Assembly: GCA_020746105.1 (NCBI GenBank)
Contig: CM036618.1
Location: 112,041,308-112,105,307, forward strand
Source of the DNA: Trogon surrucura
Taxonomy: Eukaryota; Chordata; Aves; Trogoniformes; Trogonidae
DNA: 64,000 nt
Direction: 5' to 3'
How positions within the stretch are numbered: the first letter of the stretch is position 1; the number at the start of each line of letters is the position of its first letter. Below are positions 1 through 11,859 of this stretch, in pieces. The notes under the pieces were generated by a model. That model was not told the DNA's origin and ran no database searches. It saw nothing but the letters and a program-made list of their open reading frames with translations. The translations under genes were made by a program, and so were the position numbers.

Positions 1-3000
1 AATGTAATCACTGTTAAAAGGAATTCTGCAAACTAACATTGTCTTTTGCTTAGGAATCCTGAGAAAACTTGACTATCCATACAAGAAGGCTGTCATTTAG
101 CCTTAGGACCTTTATGGTGGGATACTTGAGCTAAAGGCTCAAAGTCTACTGCCCAATATCTAGGTGGATCAAATTTGTCAGTTTAGCTGCCAAACTGAAA
201 GATCAGTTATTTGCAGAGACCTCAGAGGGACACAAGTAGACATGAAGTTTAACTTTTATTACTCTTTTGGAAAAAGACTACTTTGCTGCAGGAAAACACA
301 ACTTTTTCTCTTAAAACTACATTTTAAGTCATGAAACACCACAAGCCCAGTAATCTCCACAGAATTTTAGTAAAGCTCAGGGAGTATCTGACTCAATGGA
401 CGAGTAATTATTTTTTGCCAACCCAGTGAAACATCATATAGGTCAGTAGAAACTGTAACTACTGTAAATCTGATGTTTAGGCAGGATATCTGAAAGTTGC
501 ATAGTTGTCAGTAAAATTCTTAGTATAAAGATATTTGAAACAGACGACTTATAGAGGCAAAAAGCCAGGCAAGCATGGAAAGCAGTTTTACAGAACAAAA
601 AAATACGGTAGATACTTCTGGCATTCAGTGGATAGAAAATGTCAACATCTCTGCTGATGTCCCTTATGGATCTTATCTGAAGTCTATCAACAGGAAAGAT
701 CCAAAACATTCTGCATCCAGTTCTGAATCAACAGATTGTGACTAGCAGTCATTTAGTTTGTTCACTTTCATAAAATCAAAGTTCACCGAGTCTTATATTC
801 CTGTTTTTTTGTTGTGTTTTTTTTTTTTCTTAAGCACACTACATCTAGCAGTTAAACAGCTTTAGTTTTAATGCTACTTTAGGTGGTTTTAATCCTAAAG
901 CTCTTAAAGAAATATCACCTGTTGCTTACTACTATAGATGAGCAATAACATCCTTTAGGTAAATATACTTTCCATAAGCTCCCCAACACCTTCCAAAAAT
1001 TCATTTGCATAACACTTCTTGATTTTCATCCTCAGCTAAGCAGTAAAACCCTCTATTTATTTCTCTACAGCCCTCTTTTACAACCTCTAGCTATAACAGG
1101 GTTTAAAATTTCTCCCTGTCTCACTGACAGGATTATTAGCGCCTTGAAGGCACGGTTTTCAGTTGGATTTATGCAGAGCTGCACTGTCACTGGGAAGCTC
1201 CTACAGAGTATCTCCTAGCACTTCCAGGTATGCACGGTTTTCAGTATACGGTCTGTAGTTTACATTACCTGCTTTGTGGGACTAAAAGACAGTTCTCGGA
1301 AGGATAAGAATTGAAACTGCAAGTTTTACTCATGCGTAAACAGAGAACAAAGTAGTTACTGTATTCTCTGTGTACAGGTACTATAACTTGTGTGACTCAG
1401 ATTATGTCTGAAATAATACAGGATACTTGACCTCATCTGTTGTTTGCTCATTTCTGTGGTAAGCGCTGGTGTCTGTTTATAATGAAAATATTATTAGTGT
1501 GCTTTTTCAGGTATGACAGCAGACAGCAGAATTCCAGAGAGTGGGGCTATTTTTGCAATAACAACGTGAAGTAGAATCTGGTTAGTACTAAAACATACCG
1601 TGGCACAGGATCATCATTTGTCCTAACTTGAAGGAGAAATTTTGAAAGCTTCAGTTTTAGTTGAAGCACTATGACTTGGTGATGAAAAAATATTGTCATG
1701 TAACCCAGCAGTATAGTGCTGTTGCTGCTAGGATCAGGCTGTAAGCTCTGTACTGAGTTTGTAATGTCGCAGAACTTGTGCTTCCTGGATTTGCTTTGTC
1801 TGAACTTCAGATCTCAACTGAATGGATGTGATGCGGAACCATCCTCCTCTTGCTCTCTGGGAAGTGTCTCACTGGAGCTGACGGGCAATAGTGTTGACTT
1901 TGGGTTATCTGGCATCTTTGTCTACTGTGTTATGATGGCTCTCTATATCAGCTTCATAAAAAAAATTCAAGCCATTTTGATCTCTTTGTTAAAGCGTGTA
2001 GTCATCAGTCTTTTAAGGTGAAAAAATACTTTTCCAGACATTGCAATCTTGCCTTGCAGCTGCCCTGCAGGAGGACTTGAGGATTCTAATTACTGCATTT
2101 ATATGTGCACAAAGTGATATTAAAAATATTTGCATTAGAACACTGTTTACATTCTAATGTTTTGTTTGCAAATTTTTGTAACTGGCACAAGGAATCTTTC
2201 ACCTTTCCAGGCATTTAAACTGTCTAAAAAGTATAACCATCATAGATGGAATGTATATTTTTGAGACAAATATACTGAGACCAAACAATTTTGGTCTTAG
2301 TGTTGCTATCGTTATAAATGATTTACAGAATCTATATTCTAATAAACCATAATTTTATGTCACGTTTGTGCAGCTGCAATGGATCACAGTAAAATGTATT
2401 AAGAGTATAGTTGAAGAAAAATAAAAATATAAAGTAGAATAAATTTGGAAACTTTTAAAAAGCAGCCAGGTTTCATTTTTTTTTTTTCCTAACTCGGAGG
2501 AGAAAATATCAATAAAATATTGATTATGGCACTATCTTTTGAAATTCAAATACATATTAGAAGATTGTCTTATGACACGTTCAAATTTCCCCTAGTGGTC
2601 ATACATTAGTGTTAAATTATGGGTATTTTATCTTGTAGTTGCTGGCATAAATATTTGCATGAAAACGAATGTCAAAGGAACTTGCATGCTTTCTAACAGT
2701 CTTCTGACACTGCGTTCAGTAGGCTGTGGCTAGTTGTTCCTTTTTTAAGTACTGAAGCTAACATAAAATATTCTGCAGCTTTTCTCTATTCAGTGATCTG
2801 CTCCCAGAAGAAAGTGAAAGACTATATTTCTGCAACATTTTTCTATTTGATTCTTTCCTTAAACAGCTGTATGTACAACATACAACCTCTTTTTGTACAG
2901 TCATTTTTTACACTAATTCCTATTTGAAAATGCCTTTATCATAGTTGCTTCTTTAGTAGGTTTCTGCTCAACAATAAAGAAAAACTATGAGCTAAAAATG

Positions 3001-4412
3001 TGTACTCTCAACGTACCCGGTAGTTTCTAGCTGTTGCAGGCTGATTCAAATCTGGACTTTCTGTCCTGTTCCTTTGTCAGTACTTCACCAACACATCGTA
3101 CCTTCATTCTCAAGGTTGTTCTGAACCTAGGATGTCTATCCTTGACATAATCTTTGTTTGCACTTAATTCTTCCTTCTCTCTCAAGGATGTGTTGATGTG
3201 ACTTTGCTGTGGTTACTGTTCTTACTTGAGACTGGAACGGTTAAACTATGTCTTGATCAGTTTTATATTGTCTCCTTTTAGAGTGGAGGGGAGTAGTTGC
3301 AGCCTTTAGAGATGGATTTTCAGAAGGCAGTCAGCTGAAGACAGACATCAATTAGACAACATTTAGATTTCCTCCTCTCCTACTATTGACTGTGGTTCTT
3401 TAGTTGTCTTTTTCCAATGTTAGTCCACACCGGGAAAACTGAAGAGGACCAGAGCAACTGAAAAGACTTGGAGAAATGAGCTTGTCAAAATGAAAGTGAT
3501 TTAGCCTATCATATTTTTTTGTTAGTTTCTTTACTACTTATTCCTATTTTTAATACCCAGTCCTTTGATAGTGAAAGTGCATCTTAAGGAATTTGGCAAG
3601 AGCTGATTTTATTGATCAGGTCAGTTTTCAAATAGCTATTCAAATAACAGTTATTTGACCTAGATAAAACACCTATATATATTATAATATTTAAAAAGTA
3701 GTGGGGGGTGTAAAAAAAAAAATCATGTTGGAGCAGTAGCATCTTATTTTCATGTCTATGAAATCCCAGACTATAATGTCCATACTATATAGTTTATCTG
3801 TTTTAACTGATTTTTTTTTAATTAAAAAAAAAGATGGTAATAAGTTAATTGCTTAATGTGTATTGGCTTTTCAAAAGCTGATAAGGAATTAAATTTTAAG
3901 ATCAGTAATGTGAAAGCGTTGTGCCTTTTTTTTTTAAAGACCTCAGAAGTCATAAATCACAGTATTAAAGAAGGTATGACAGCACTAACTTTTCATAATC
4001 CTTGTCAGGGAGCTGCCATATTTGTGGAAAAATTTGTGATACTGAGGTTACTGCAAGAATGTTATTTCCACAATTAATTATAAATCAAACCCATGAATAT
4101 AATATTTATCACATAGGTGAGGTGAAAATGAAACAACCAAGCAAACCTTCATGTGAATTCTCTGCCGAAACATGTTTTCCTGATCTTATATAAGTGCAAT
4201 TTTCCATCTTTAATAAAATTAAATGAAGTGTGAGGCTTTTACACATACGTGTATTTTCTTCACAGTGAGGAAAGAAGCTCAAACTTTTCAATCTTAAAAC
4301 TACGTCCTTAGTTTATAATGGAAGAAACTAATGAGTCATAATCATAAGAACCCATACCTTAGTGCTAAAGTTGTGAAAGACTGGGGCATTGCAGAACTAC
4401 CATTACGTTTTT
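1..4412. other. Unique AT-rich non-coding DNA
   Basis: No coding sequence, RNA gene or recognisable transposon was found on either strand. The open frames here are short, have no familiar protein motif and lack convincing splice signals. Several homopolymer T or A runs of about 8-12 nt occur (near 820, 2478, 3712 and 3810), as is usual for AT-rich bird intergenic or intronic DNA. Very old, highly diverged repeats cannot be excluded by eye. Confidence 0.6.
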
Positions 4413-4941
4413 GAGGGTGATCATTCCCCTCTGCCCAGCTTTGGTGAGGCCACACCTTGAGTACTATGTTCAGTTTTGGGGCCCTCACTACAAGAGGGGC
4501 ACTGAGATGCTGGAGATGGTACAGAAGCGGGCTGCCAAGCTGGCAAAGGATTTGGAACATATGTTGTACAAGGAATGGCTGAGGGATCTGGTGCTGTTTA
4601 GCCTGGAGGAGATTGAGGGGAGACCTTATCGCTCTCTACAACTACCTGAAAGCGAGGCAGGAGTTGGTCTGTTCTCCCTAGCGGTGAGTGATAGGACAAG
4701 GGCAAATAGCTTTAAGTTGTGCTAGGCAAGGTTCAGGTTGAATATTAGGAAGGATTTCTTTACTGAAAGGGTTGTCAGGCATTGGGACAGGCTGGCCAGG
4801 GAGGCGGTTGAGTTGCCATCCCTGGAGGTGTTTAAGAGAAAGGTAGATGAAGGACGCAGTTTAATGGTGTTGGTAGGGCTAGGAAAAGGTTGAACTTGAT
4901 GATATTGAAGTTCTCTTTCAGCCAAAACTGTTCTATGAATC
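4413..4941 (+). mobile_element. CR1 LINE, 5'-truncated 3' end
   Basis: This is a fragment of a chicken-repeat-1 (CR1) non-LTR retrotransposon in sense orientation. It begins inside the 3' part of ORF2: translation from about 4411 gives the conserved C-terminal motifs LVRPHLEY, VQFWGPHYK and a degenerate LFSLEE...RPYRSLQLPE block. An in-frame TAG at 4723-4725 and many substitutions make it dead. After that the CR1 3' region continues (lost-frame equivalents of the RVV..HW and VFK blocks) to a degenerate TTCTATGAATCTA tail near 4931-4943, matching the ATTCTATG-type 3' terminus of CR1. No long target-site duplication is seen, as expected for CR1. The divergence suggests an old copy. Confidence 0.93.
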
Positions 4942-7904
4942 TACAAAAGAACTGATTCTTCTTGAGCTATTGTGAGATACTGTTCATGTGTAACTCTACA
5001 GGGAATTAAAACCATTTAAGTAAAAATGGGTAGTGGTGATCCCATTGAGGAAGCAAGGTCTGAAGAGAGGTACTCTGAGAGATCCTGGAATTTGAAGGTG
5101 TGACCTACGGCACAGAGTTCCAAACCAGAAATCTAGAAACTTTTAGAAACAGAAAATAAAGCTGTACCTACATTATCTATAAAGCTGGAATTGTTCATCT
5201 GTTTGTCTTGTGTTGGTTTCAGTGTACAGGAAATGTAAACCAAAGTATCTGCTATGTAGACACAGCCCAAGAGACTGTGGAGAGCATGAAGGAGGCAGTA
5301 AGCTTGGCCTCCTGGGGAAGGGAGGGAAACTCAGGAGGCCTGTGCAGGGCTTGTTGCCACACAGACATTGAGTGAGCTGTAGCCAATCCTGGGGGCAAAC
5401 AACTGGGTCTGCAAGGAATAAACATTTTTTTTTTCTTTCTTTTTTGCACCTTTGTGATGTTTCTACAATTTTCCTCTTAATGAGTCATTCTATGTGCTAC
5501 TGAAGTCAATGAGCAATCAATTATGCATTTGTAGAGTGCTCCTTGGGAATTTCCGGGCCTCTTTGGTAAGACATGTATTTTATTTTTATGTAGGTAAATA
5601 CTAGTGGTTACAACAATAGTTATATACTAGTTACTATAAAACACTAGTGGGTAACCAGCAGTTCACAAACCTCTTTTAACTTTTCATGTGATCTGATCAC
5701 AAGTCTTGTTTAACTATAGAACTTCAGATACGCTATAATTTGTTGTGGTTGGTAATACGAATTTATATGTGTTAATTATTTGTGTAGTGCACTTCCATGT
5801 GTATTTCTCCTTGAAGGACATTTATTTTAAAGTATGTATTTACATGTCTGTTTGGTATTGAGATCAATTTAGAATCTGCTTTTCTCCATACTGGCTGAGC
5901 AGTAGTAAAGTTTGACTTTAAATATGTATTTTTAAATTTTGATTCCCTGAGAACACATTAGTGTCCTGAAATCATTACTAATGGCTCTATTAGCAGGCAC
6001 CATTACTGATTCATATTTTATTGTTTAATAATGGGAAATAACTATTCCCTATATTCAGCAGTGCTAACAGTAATGTTATTTTCTGTAGTTGCCTCCTGGT
6101 TATCTTGCTGTGATATATTAGACATACAATTCCTGACATCTCATTTCTGGTAAGTTGTCTGAATTTTCTACAGAGTATAGAAAAGACTTAATTGCTAGAA
6201 CAATCCTAAACCCACTCTTTTTCTCTTCTTTTTTTTTTTGTTTTCTTACATGAGAGAGAAAAATCTCCCTTTAAAATATAGATACTGGAAATTTCTTTTT
6301 TTTTTTTTCTTATGGCAAACCCCAAACTTTGATGAAATGCTACTTCAGGCTCCCAGCTTCCAACACCTTTAGATTAATTCTCAGTATCTTTCTGCTTAAA
6401 ATGACATGAAAATTTATATAAACTGTACTTTTCACATTTTAAATGCTGCACTGTAAGGTGTCAACATTTAAAAGTGAAAGTGTTACTTCCAGTAAAGTGT
6501 TGAAAAGAGAAATAGAGCCAAAAAAACAAAATAGCTTAAGACGCATCTTTCAAATTTCATTAAAAAAATAGTATGTGATATGGTTTCTTCCAAGACAAGA
6601 GGACAGATACACATGATCCAAAAGCTTCTTTCATTCTAGGGATGTGACTCTGGTATTTCCTAATGATATTACAGTCAAATGTTGGAGAAAAAGTTCTATT
6701 TTTTTCTCTATGCTCTTTCTCTTTAGACCATTTTTTGCCAACTCATAAATTATCTGAACACACAAAACATCTCTGCAAGTTTAAACTGAAAAAAAAAGGT
6801 TTTAAAAGCAGACCTAACTTTCTTCTTATTTCCCTTTTATCCTTATAAAATCATTTATCCTTATAAAATCACTGTCCATTACCAGACATTTAGAACAAAC
6901 AATTTTTCACCACTTTATGTGGCACAATAAAAAGGTTTATTTCTTCTGTTATAGCTGCTCATTGCAGTTCTAGAGAGGTCCCCAGTTTTGTCTTTTGGTC
7001 ACTAAATTTAGACTTTTGGATTTGTGTTAAAATGTTTGTTAGATTCAGCCAAATGGCAAACGACAATGAAGTGTTAACAACTCTCTCAGTTTCTCTCTTC
7101 TGCCTTCTGTTTTTTTGCAGAATGTGTATTCCTCTCAGTGTAAAATTGTACTATTTACATGTAAGTTCACTCAAGGGCTGTACTTGTCCTGAAATTAGAT
7201 GTTTCTCCCTATGAAGTAGGAGAAATGTGTCCTTCGAAAGCCCACTACCTTGGCAGTAGGGTAGAGCAGCAGCTATTTTCCATGCACTTTTCCTGTGATC
7301 AGTGACTTCGCACACATTTTGGTGATTTTGTTGAATCACCTGTCCCTCTGTGGAGCTGGGTCACTCCTCCTGTGCACTGATACCTGGCAGGTCAGAGATG
7401 AAGAGCTAAATTAGGACTTGAGGCTTCTATATTCAGGTGCTGGGCTATTTAAAGAACTCTTCGGAGAATGAGTGCTATATGTAGGCCTAGCTAAATCCCA
7501 AATGTCCTAAGGGAATGGATAGGAATGTTTATAGTTTCAGATTTATTCAGAATAGCCAGAATCTAAATATCTTCAAGGAAGTTTCAAGGGAGAATCTTAA
7601 ATATAAGCCAAGCACTGAGGGAAGTCTCGTGATAGGTGGAGTTTTGTTTTAAAAAAATAAACTAGAACACACTGGGAAAAATTAATTTGTTACATATACA
7701 CACTGAATTCTATATGAAGTAACTCAGGAAAACAGTGTGAGGATTAACGCGGTGAAAACTTCAGCTTCTAAAAACTGTGGACAAAGTGCTGGTCTGACAA
7801 ACAAATCATAAATTTGTCTACAAAAAAGAAATAAATTTAATCCTGTTTGATCAGTTGGTCTTCAAAATGGTTAGCTGTTTGGAGTTTGGTGGTGTGTTTC
7901 AGGG
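4942..7904. other. Non-coding DNA with one GC-richer patch
   Basis: No gene was recognised. A locally GC-richer segment at about 5245-5410 contains AGGAGGC/TGGGGAAGGG-type sequence and ends in GGAATAAAC followed by a T-rich run. It could be the remains of an LTR with its AATAAA polyadenylation signal, but I found no TG...CA ends or target duplication, so this is only a suggestion. Short T runs lie at 6228-6239 and 6296-6309. The 18-bp tandem duplication at 6836 is listed separately. Confidence 0.5.
6836..6871. repeat. Perfect 18-bp tandem duplication
   Basis: The unit TTTATCCTTATAAAATCA occurs twice head to tail (6836-6853 and 6854-6871) with no mismatch. It is a short local duplication, probably from replication slippage or end-joining. 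No functional role is evident. Confidence 0.9.
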
Positions 7905-7947
7905 TTTTTTTCCTCCTTTTTTTTTTTTTTTCCCCCTCTTCCCTTAG
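7905..7947 (+). other. 41-nt pure pyrimidine tract followed by AG
   Basis: Positions 7905-7945 are C or T only, including a run of 15 T (7917-7931), and are followed at once by AG at 7946-7947. This has the form of a very strong vertebrate 3' splice site (pyrimidine tract plus CTTAG). A homopurine-homopyrimidine tract of this length could also simply be low-complexity DNA or a potential triplex site. The sequence alone does not show that it is used for splicing. Confidence 0.5.
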
Positions 7948-8225
7948 ATCACACTTAACTGTACGCTTGGGGGAGCAAACAGAAGGAGCCTAAAGCCTCT
8001 GTTCATCCACTGGCTGTGCCATCACTGAGATGGTGTGTATTTTGCAGTTGGCATGGCCCAGGGGATGCAAGGGATGGCGCAGGCTCCGCAGGGAGGTGGG
8101 ACGGGTGGTGTGCATTGACCTAAGTGCACAGATCCCTGGCTGCAAGCCCTGATGAGAGGTCCTGATGAGACGAGGTTGATGGGTGACTCCTCAAGACCCA
8201 CAAAGTGAACTGGTTGAACGACCGG
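7948..8225. other. GC-richer unclassified patch downstream of the tract
   Basis: This segment is clearly richer in G and C than its surroundings and keeps several CpGs (for example TACGC, GGCGCAGG, TCCGCAGG, GGACGGG, ACGACCGG). In a CpG-depleted background that points to a younger insertion or to constraint. It contains a partial repetition of CCTGATGAGA (about 8148-8171). The open frame directly after the AG runs only 26 codons before a stop. No transposon family or protein was recognised. Confidence 0.35.
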
Positions 8226-10669
8226 AGGACAAATTAAAATATTTACAATGGAGAGCCTTAGGAATCAAAATTTTGCAGAATGCAGATAAGGGGAAAATGG
8301 GTGTGAGAAGAAGGACTGAATAAAACCTCAGACTGATTCATACTCAGAGCAGTTTTATTTAAAGGCCTACATATGTGAAGGACAGTCTTTGGGAAAGTCA
8401 GCTCTTAGTCTTGGATTTGTGCTATCAGAAAATTTTGAACCTGATCTTTTAGTTCTTCCCCCACTAAAGGATGCTGACGTTCTCTATGTGACTTTTGTCC
8501 ATCCAAAGTGCAGGATTTCTTTAGTTAGATACCAGAGTGATACATGTAAAATGACTGTATTTAACTCAAAGATGGGCCTCCAATTAGAGCTGGAAACCCA
8601 AAATACAGAATTTCTAGAATATAATACTGTTTGTATCTATTGCTAGATTTCATCTATAAAATAGAACCAGCTGGAAATTCAAGTGAGAAATGTTTTGTGT
8701 TTGAGGCTTGCAAGGGAAATCTGAGCTTGAAATAGAGTAGCCACATTTCATTGGATCCTGTTTTAGTTTGATTTTACACAGTATTAATTAAATTTTTGCT
8801 AAATTAAACATGAATACACAGCTGTTATTTCTAGTGTAACATTGTTACAGTGAACAGTCAATAATAACTTGTCTTTGGAACAAGGGATATCAAGAGCCCT
8901 TTTATTGCTATCCTGTGTATAGAAAAAAACCACTAATTTCCATTGGTACAAGGTATTGCTTCTCTGAGGAATGCATATCTGTTGGTGCAGGCCGTGACTT
9001 CTGGTCATTAAAATTCAAGTCGTCTGGAAAATTTAATAAAAAAAAATAAAATAAAAAAAGGTTTTGTTTTAAAGATGTTTTGCTGAGGTGGAGCTTTTGT
9101 AGTGCTATTAAGGACTGAACTGACAAATATGAACAATCTATCATGTACTTTGAGGACAGAAATAGAAAACTACCAAAAAAACCCATAAGGGACTATTTTT
9201 TTACTATACACAAAACCCACTTCACATTTGCTTGAATATATTGCTAGTTAAGAGGAGCATTCTGTGATTTTCTTTTCTCCTCTATTTTCTCTAGGGAGGG
9301 TGAAAATGACAACTCACATAACAAATAGTTCAGTAGTGGGTTTCTTTCAAAGCTGGAATTGTTTTCTTTCTTAGTTGTTATGCTGAAGCATAATGATCGT
9401 CTTCATTATTTCCATTTAGCACAAGGCAAAATCATTAATTCCTTTGAGGATGCTGCTGTTTTTGCAATAAATGGTATATCTGTGAAGGCTGAGTAGTTAT
9501 AATAGTTTAGAATTTTGTCAATATACAATTCTTTATCAGCAAGCCACTGTTTGAATTTGGTCATTATTCAGATACTCTGCAGTGAATGAAAGTGATTGCT
9601 ATTTGTTAATGCATGTACAATATCTTAGTTTGGACCCTAACGAACAGGGAAAGCCTGCAGTGCACACCCGGTGAGTAAACGTGGAACAAAAGTGTGCACT
9701 GCTGTCATGTTGCATAGAATCTTGCTCCTGTTTTCCTTGCATGGACTCCTGTTTTCCATTTTGCTGGTGAATTATGTCACCTAAGCACTGCAAGATAACA
9801 CAATTGGACCAACTCTTTTGTTTCTTTTTTTTTTTTTTTTTGAATATGCACTGTTTTCACACTACTCTGCCTCCTCTTTCTGTGATAGTTTCCATTCTCA
9901 ATCTTTCTGGATTAGGCTAGAAGTATTAAAAACCTATATAGCCCACATCTCACTGCATGTCCTTATTTCAACTCTCTTAGTCTTCAGTGGGATTTCTTAC
10001 CCTTTTCCAATCTCAAACCTATTCAAGATAATTGGAATCTCTTTCTGTACTTGAACAAGCTTTTGAACAAAAAGGTGTGTCATACTCAGAGAAGCATTGT
10101 ATCTCCACGGATTGATAACAGTGCTATGCCGACTTGTCCTTTTTAAAACTTCCATGGTTTACAGTGACAGTCTAATACCATCCTTTCTCTGGAATGAAGA
10201 GAGAGGAGAGGAAAAAAATTTAATATTCACTTTGGTTCATATGGAAATGAAGCTGTTTACCCTTCTATACATGACTTTCTTCTCTTGATCTACAAATGAA
10301 AACTGAGAGGCAGGAGACTGCCTTCAAAAAAAAGTGATACAGACCTTCAGAAAAAGAAGACTTCTTTTCTGATCAACACATGGATTTTTTTTTTCCCATG
10401 CACAGCAGACTCAATTTGCAAGAGGTTTTTTGGGTCAAAACCCGCAGTTATTTTCAAAGTCAAATAGACTGGCAAATGACCAAATCTAGTTCCGAAACTA
10501 AAACTCTTCACTATGTAATAGCAAAGAATTGTGATGCCTCATGTTAGACTTGGCCACCTCTGTTGGAATGTGACTACTATCACGGCTCTTAAAAGCAAAA
10601 ACTAGACTGCAAGACAGGTAAAATTGTTGAAAAGTGACACAGTTATGACAAAATGTTTCTTTAAGTCAT
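8226..10669. other. Unique AT-rich non-coding DNA
   Basis: Only short frames without recognisable protein similarity are present, including an 85-codon frame at 8389-8646 that has no good splice sites. A T-rich run lies at 9822-9841. No RNA gene or transposon was identified. Confidence 0.55.
10665..10669. repeat. Left target-site duplication of the solo LTR
   Basis: GTCAT immediately before the LTR TG end; it is identical to 11855-11859. Confidence 0.9.
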
Positions 10670-11854
10670 TGTCGTGGGTTGACCCTGGCCGGCCGCCAGG
10701 TACCCACACAGCCGCTCACTCACTCCCCCCTTCACTACTGAACAGGGGGAGAAAATATCTCCAAGGGCTCAGGGTTTGAGATAAGGACAGGGAGATCACC
10801 CTCATTTACCGTCCCGGGCAAAACAGACTCAGTTTTGGGGAAATTAGGTACATCTATTAAAAGAACTAATCAGAGAGGAGTAGTGAGAAGTAAGAAAGAG
10901 CAAACAAATCTTAAACAGAACACCTTCCCCCCATCCCTCCCTTCTTCCCGGGCTTAGCATCAATCCCGGTTTCTCCACCTCCTCCCCCTGAGCGGCACAG
11001 GGGGACAGGGAATGGGGGCTGCGGTCAGTTCATCCGACGTTGGTTCCACCGCTTCTTCATTCCGGGGGAGGACTCTTCACTCTTCCCCAGGGCCACTGTG
11101 GGGGTCCCTCTCACGGGAGACAAGCTTCACGCTCTCTTCTCCGCGTGAGTCGTCCCACGAAGGGCAATTCATTACAAACTGCCCAACGCGAGACACCTCA
11201 CGAGGGGCAGCCCACCCCTCGTGAGTCTGAGGCGCAGTCCTTCGGGGGAAACTGCTCCAGCGTGAGCCACCCACAACGTCCCAAAAGTCCCACCAGCCAA
11301 CCTGCTCCAGCGTGGGCATTCCCTCTTCCACGGGCTACAGGTTCTGGCAGCAACTTGCTCTGACGTGGGCTCCCCACGGGCTACAGTCCCCTTTCAGGCA
11401 TCCACCCACATGGCGTGGAGTCTTCGGTGGACATCTATGCGGTGATCCTCACGGTGGACTTCTGCACCTCGCCCATGGGCTGCAGGGGGACAACCCGCTT
11501 CACCATGGTCTTCACCACGGACCCGGGGGACACCTTCTGCTCCGGCACCTGGAGATCATCCTCCCCCCTCCTCCTTCTTCACTGACCTTGGTGTCTGCAC
11601 AGACTCTCACTCCTCCATCTCTGTGCCAGCTGTTATGGCGCAGTTCTTTTTCCCGTTCTTAAATATGTTTTTCACAGAGGCGTTCCTCTCCTATCACCTT
11701 ACTGATAGGCTCAGCCTTGGCCAGCGGCGGGTCCCTCTTTGTAGCCGGCTGGCATTGGCTCTATCAATCTTGGGGAGCTTCTAGCAGCTTCTTACAGAAG
11801 CCACCCTGCAGCTCCCCCCCCGCCGCTGAAATCTGGCCAGGCCAAACCAAAACA
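10670..11854 (+). mobile_element. Solo LTR of an ERVL-type avian endogenous retrovirus
   Basis: A 1185-bp block, much richer in GC and CpG than its flanks, starts TGTCGTGGGTTGACC and ends GGCCAAACCAAAACA. These are canonical TG...CA ends that form a short imperfect inverted repeat. It is bracketed by a perfect direct repeat GTCAT (10665-10669 and 11855-11859); a 5-bp duplication is typical of ERVL-class integration. The start, followed by CCACACAGCCGCTCACTCACTCCCCCC, matches the LTR type common in neoavian and passerine genomes. Three degenerate copies of CTGCTCCAGCGTGGGC lie about 50 bp apart (11252, 11301, 11354). There are no internal retroviral genes, so the copy is a solitary LTR left by recombination between two LTRs. 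Open frames inside it (such as 11040-11363 and 11312-11662) are by-products of GC richness. The intact duplication and retained CpGs suggest a fairly recent insertion. Confidence 0.92.
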
Positions 11855-11859
11855 GTCAT
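11855..11859. repeat. Right target-site duplication of the solo LTR
   Basis: GTCAT immediately after the LTR CA end. A sixth matching base (A) could be added only by giving up the terminal A of the LTR, so 5 bp is preferred. Confidence 0.9.

Noticed and set aside
4411..4725. 104-codon + frame as a host gene
   Set aside because: The translation is the C-terminal part of CR1 ORF2 in a truncated LINE fragment.
5245..5420. A second solo LTR (GC-rich patch ending in AATAAA)
   Set aside because: No TG...CA termini or target duplication could be found, so it is mentioned only as a possibility.
8389..8646. 85-codon + frame with mildly coding-like codons
   Set aside because: No good acceptor or donor and no recognised motif. 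The excess of G-first codons is within what chance frames show.
11040..11662. Overlapping + frames of 107 and 116 codons and a minus frame of 84 codons
   Set aside because: All lie inside the solo LTR. GC-rich sequence has few stops, and the translations have no retroviral or host motif.
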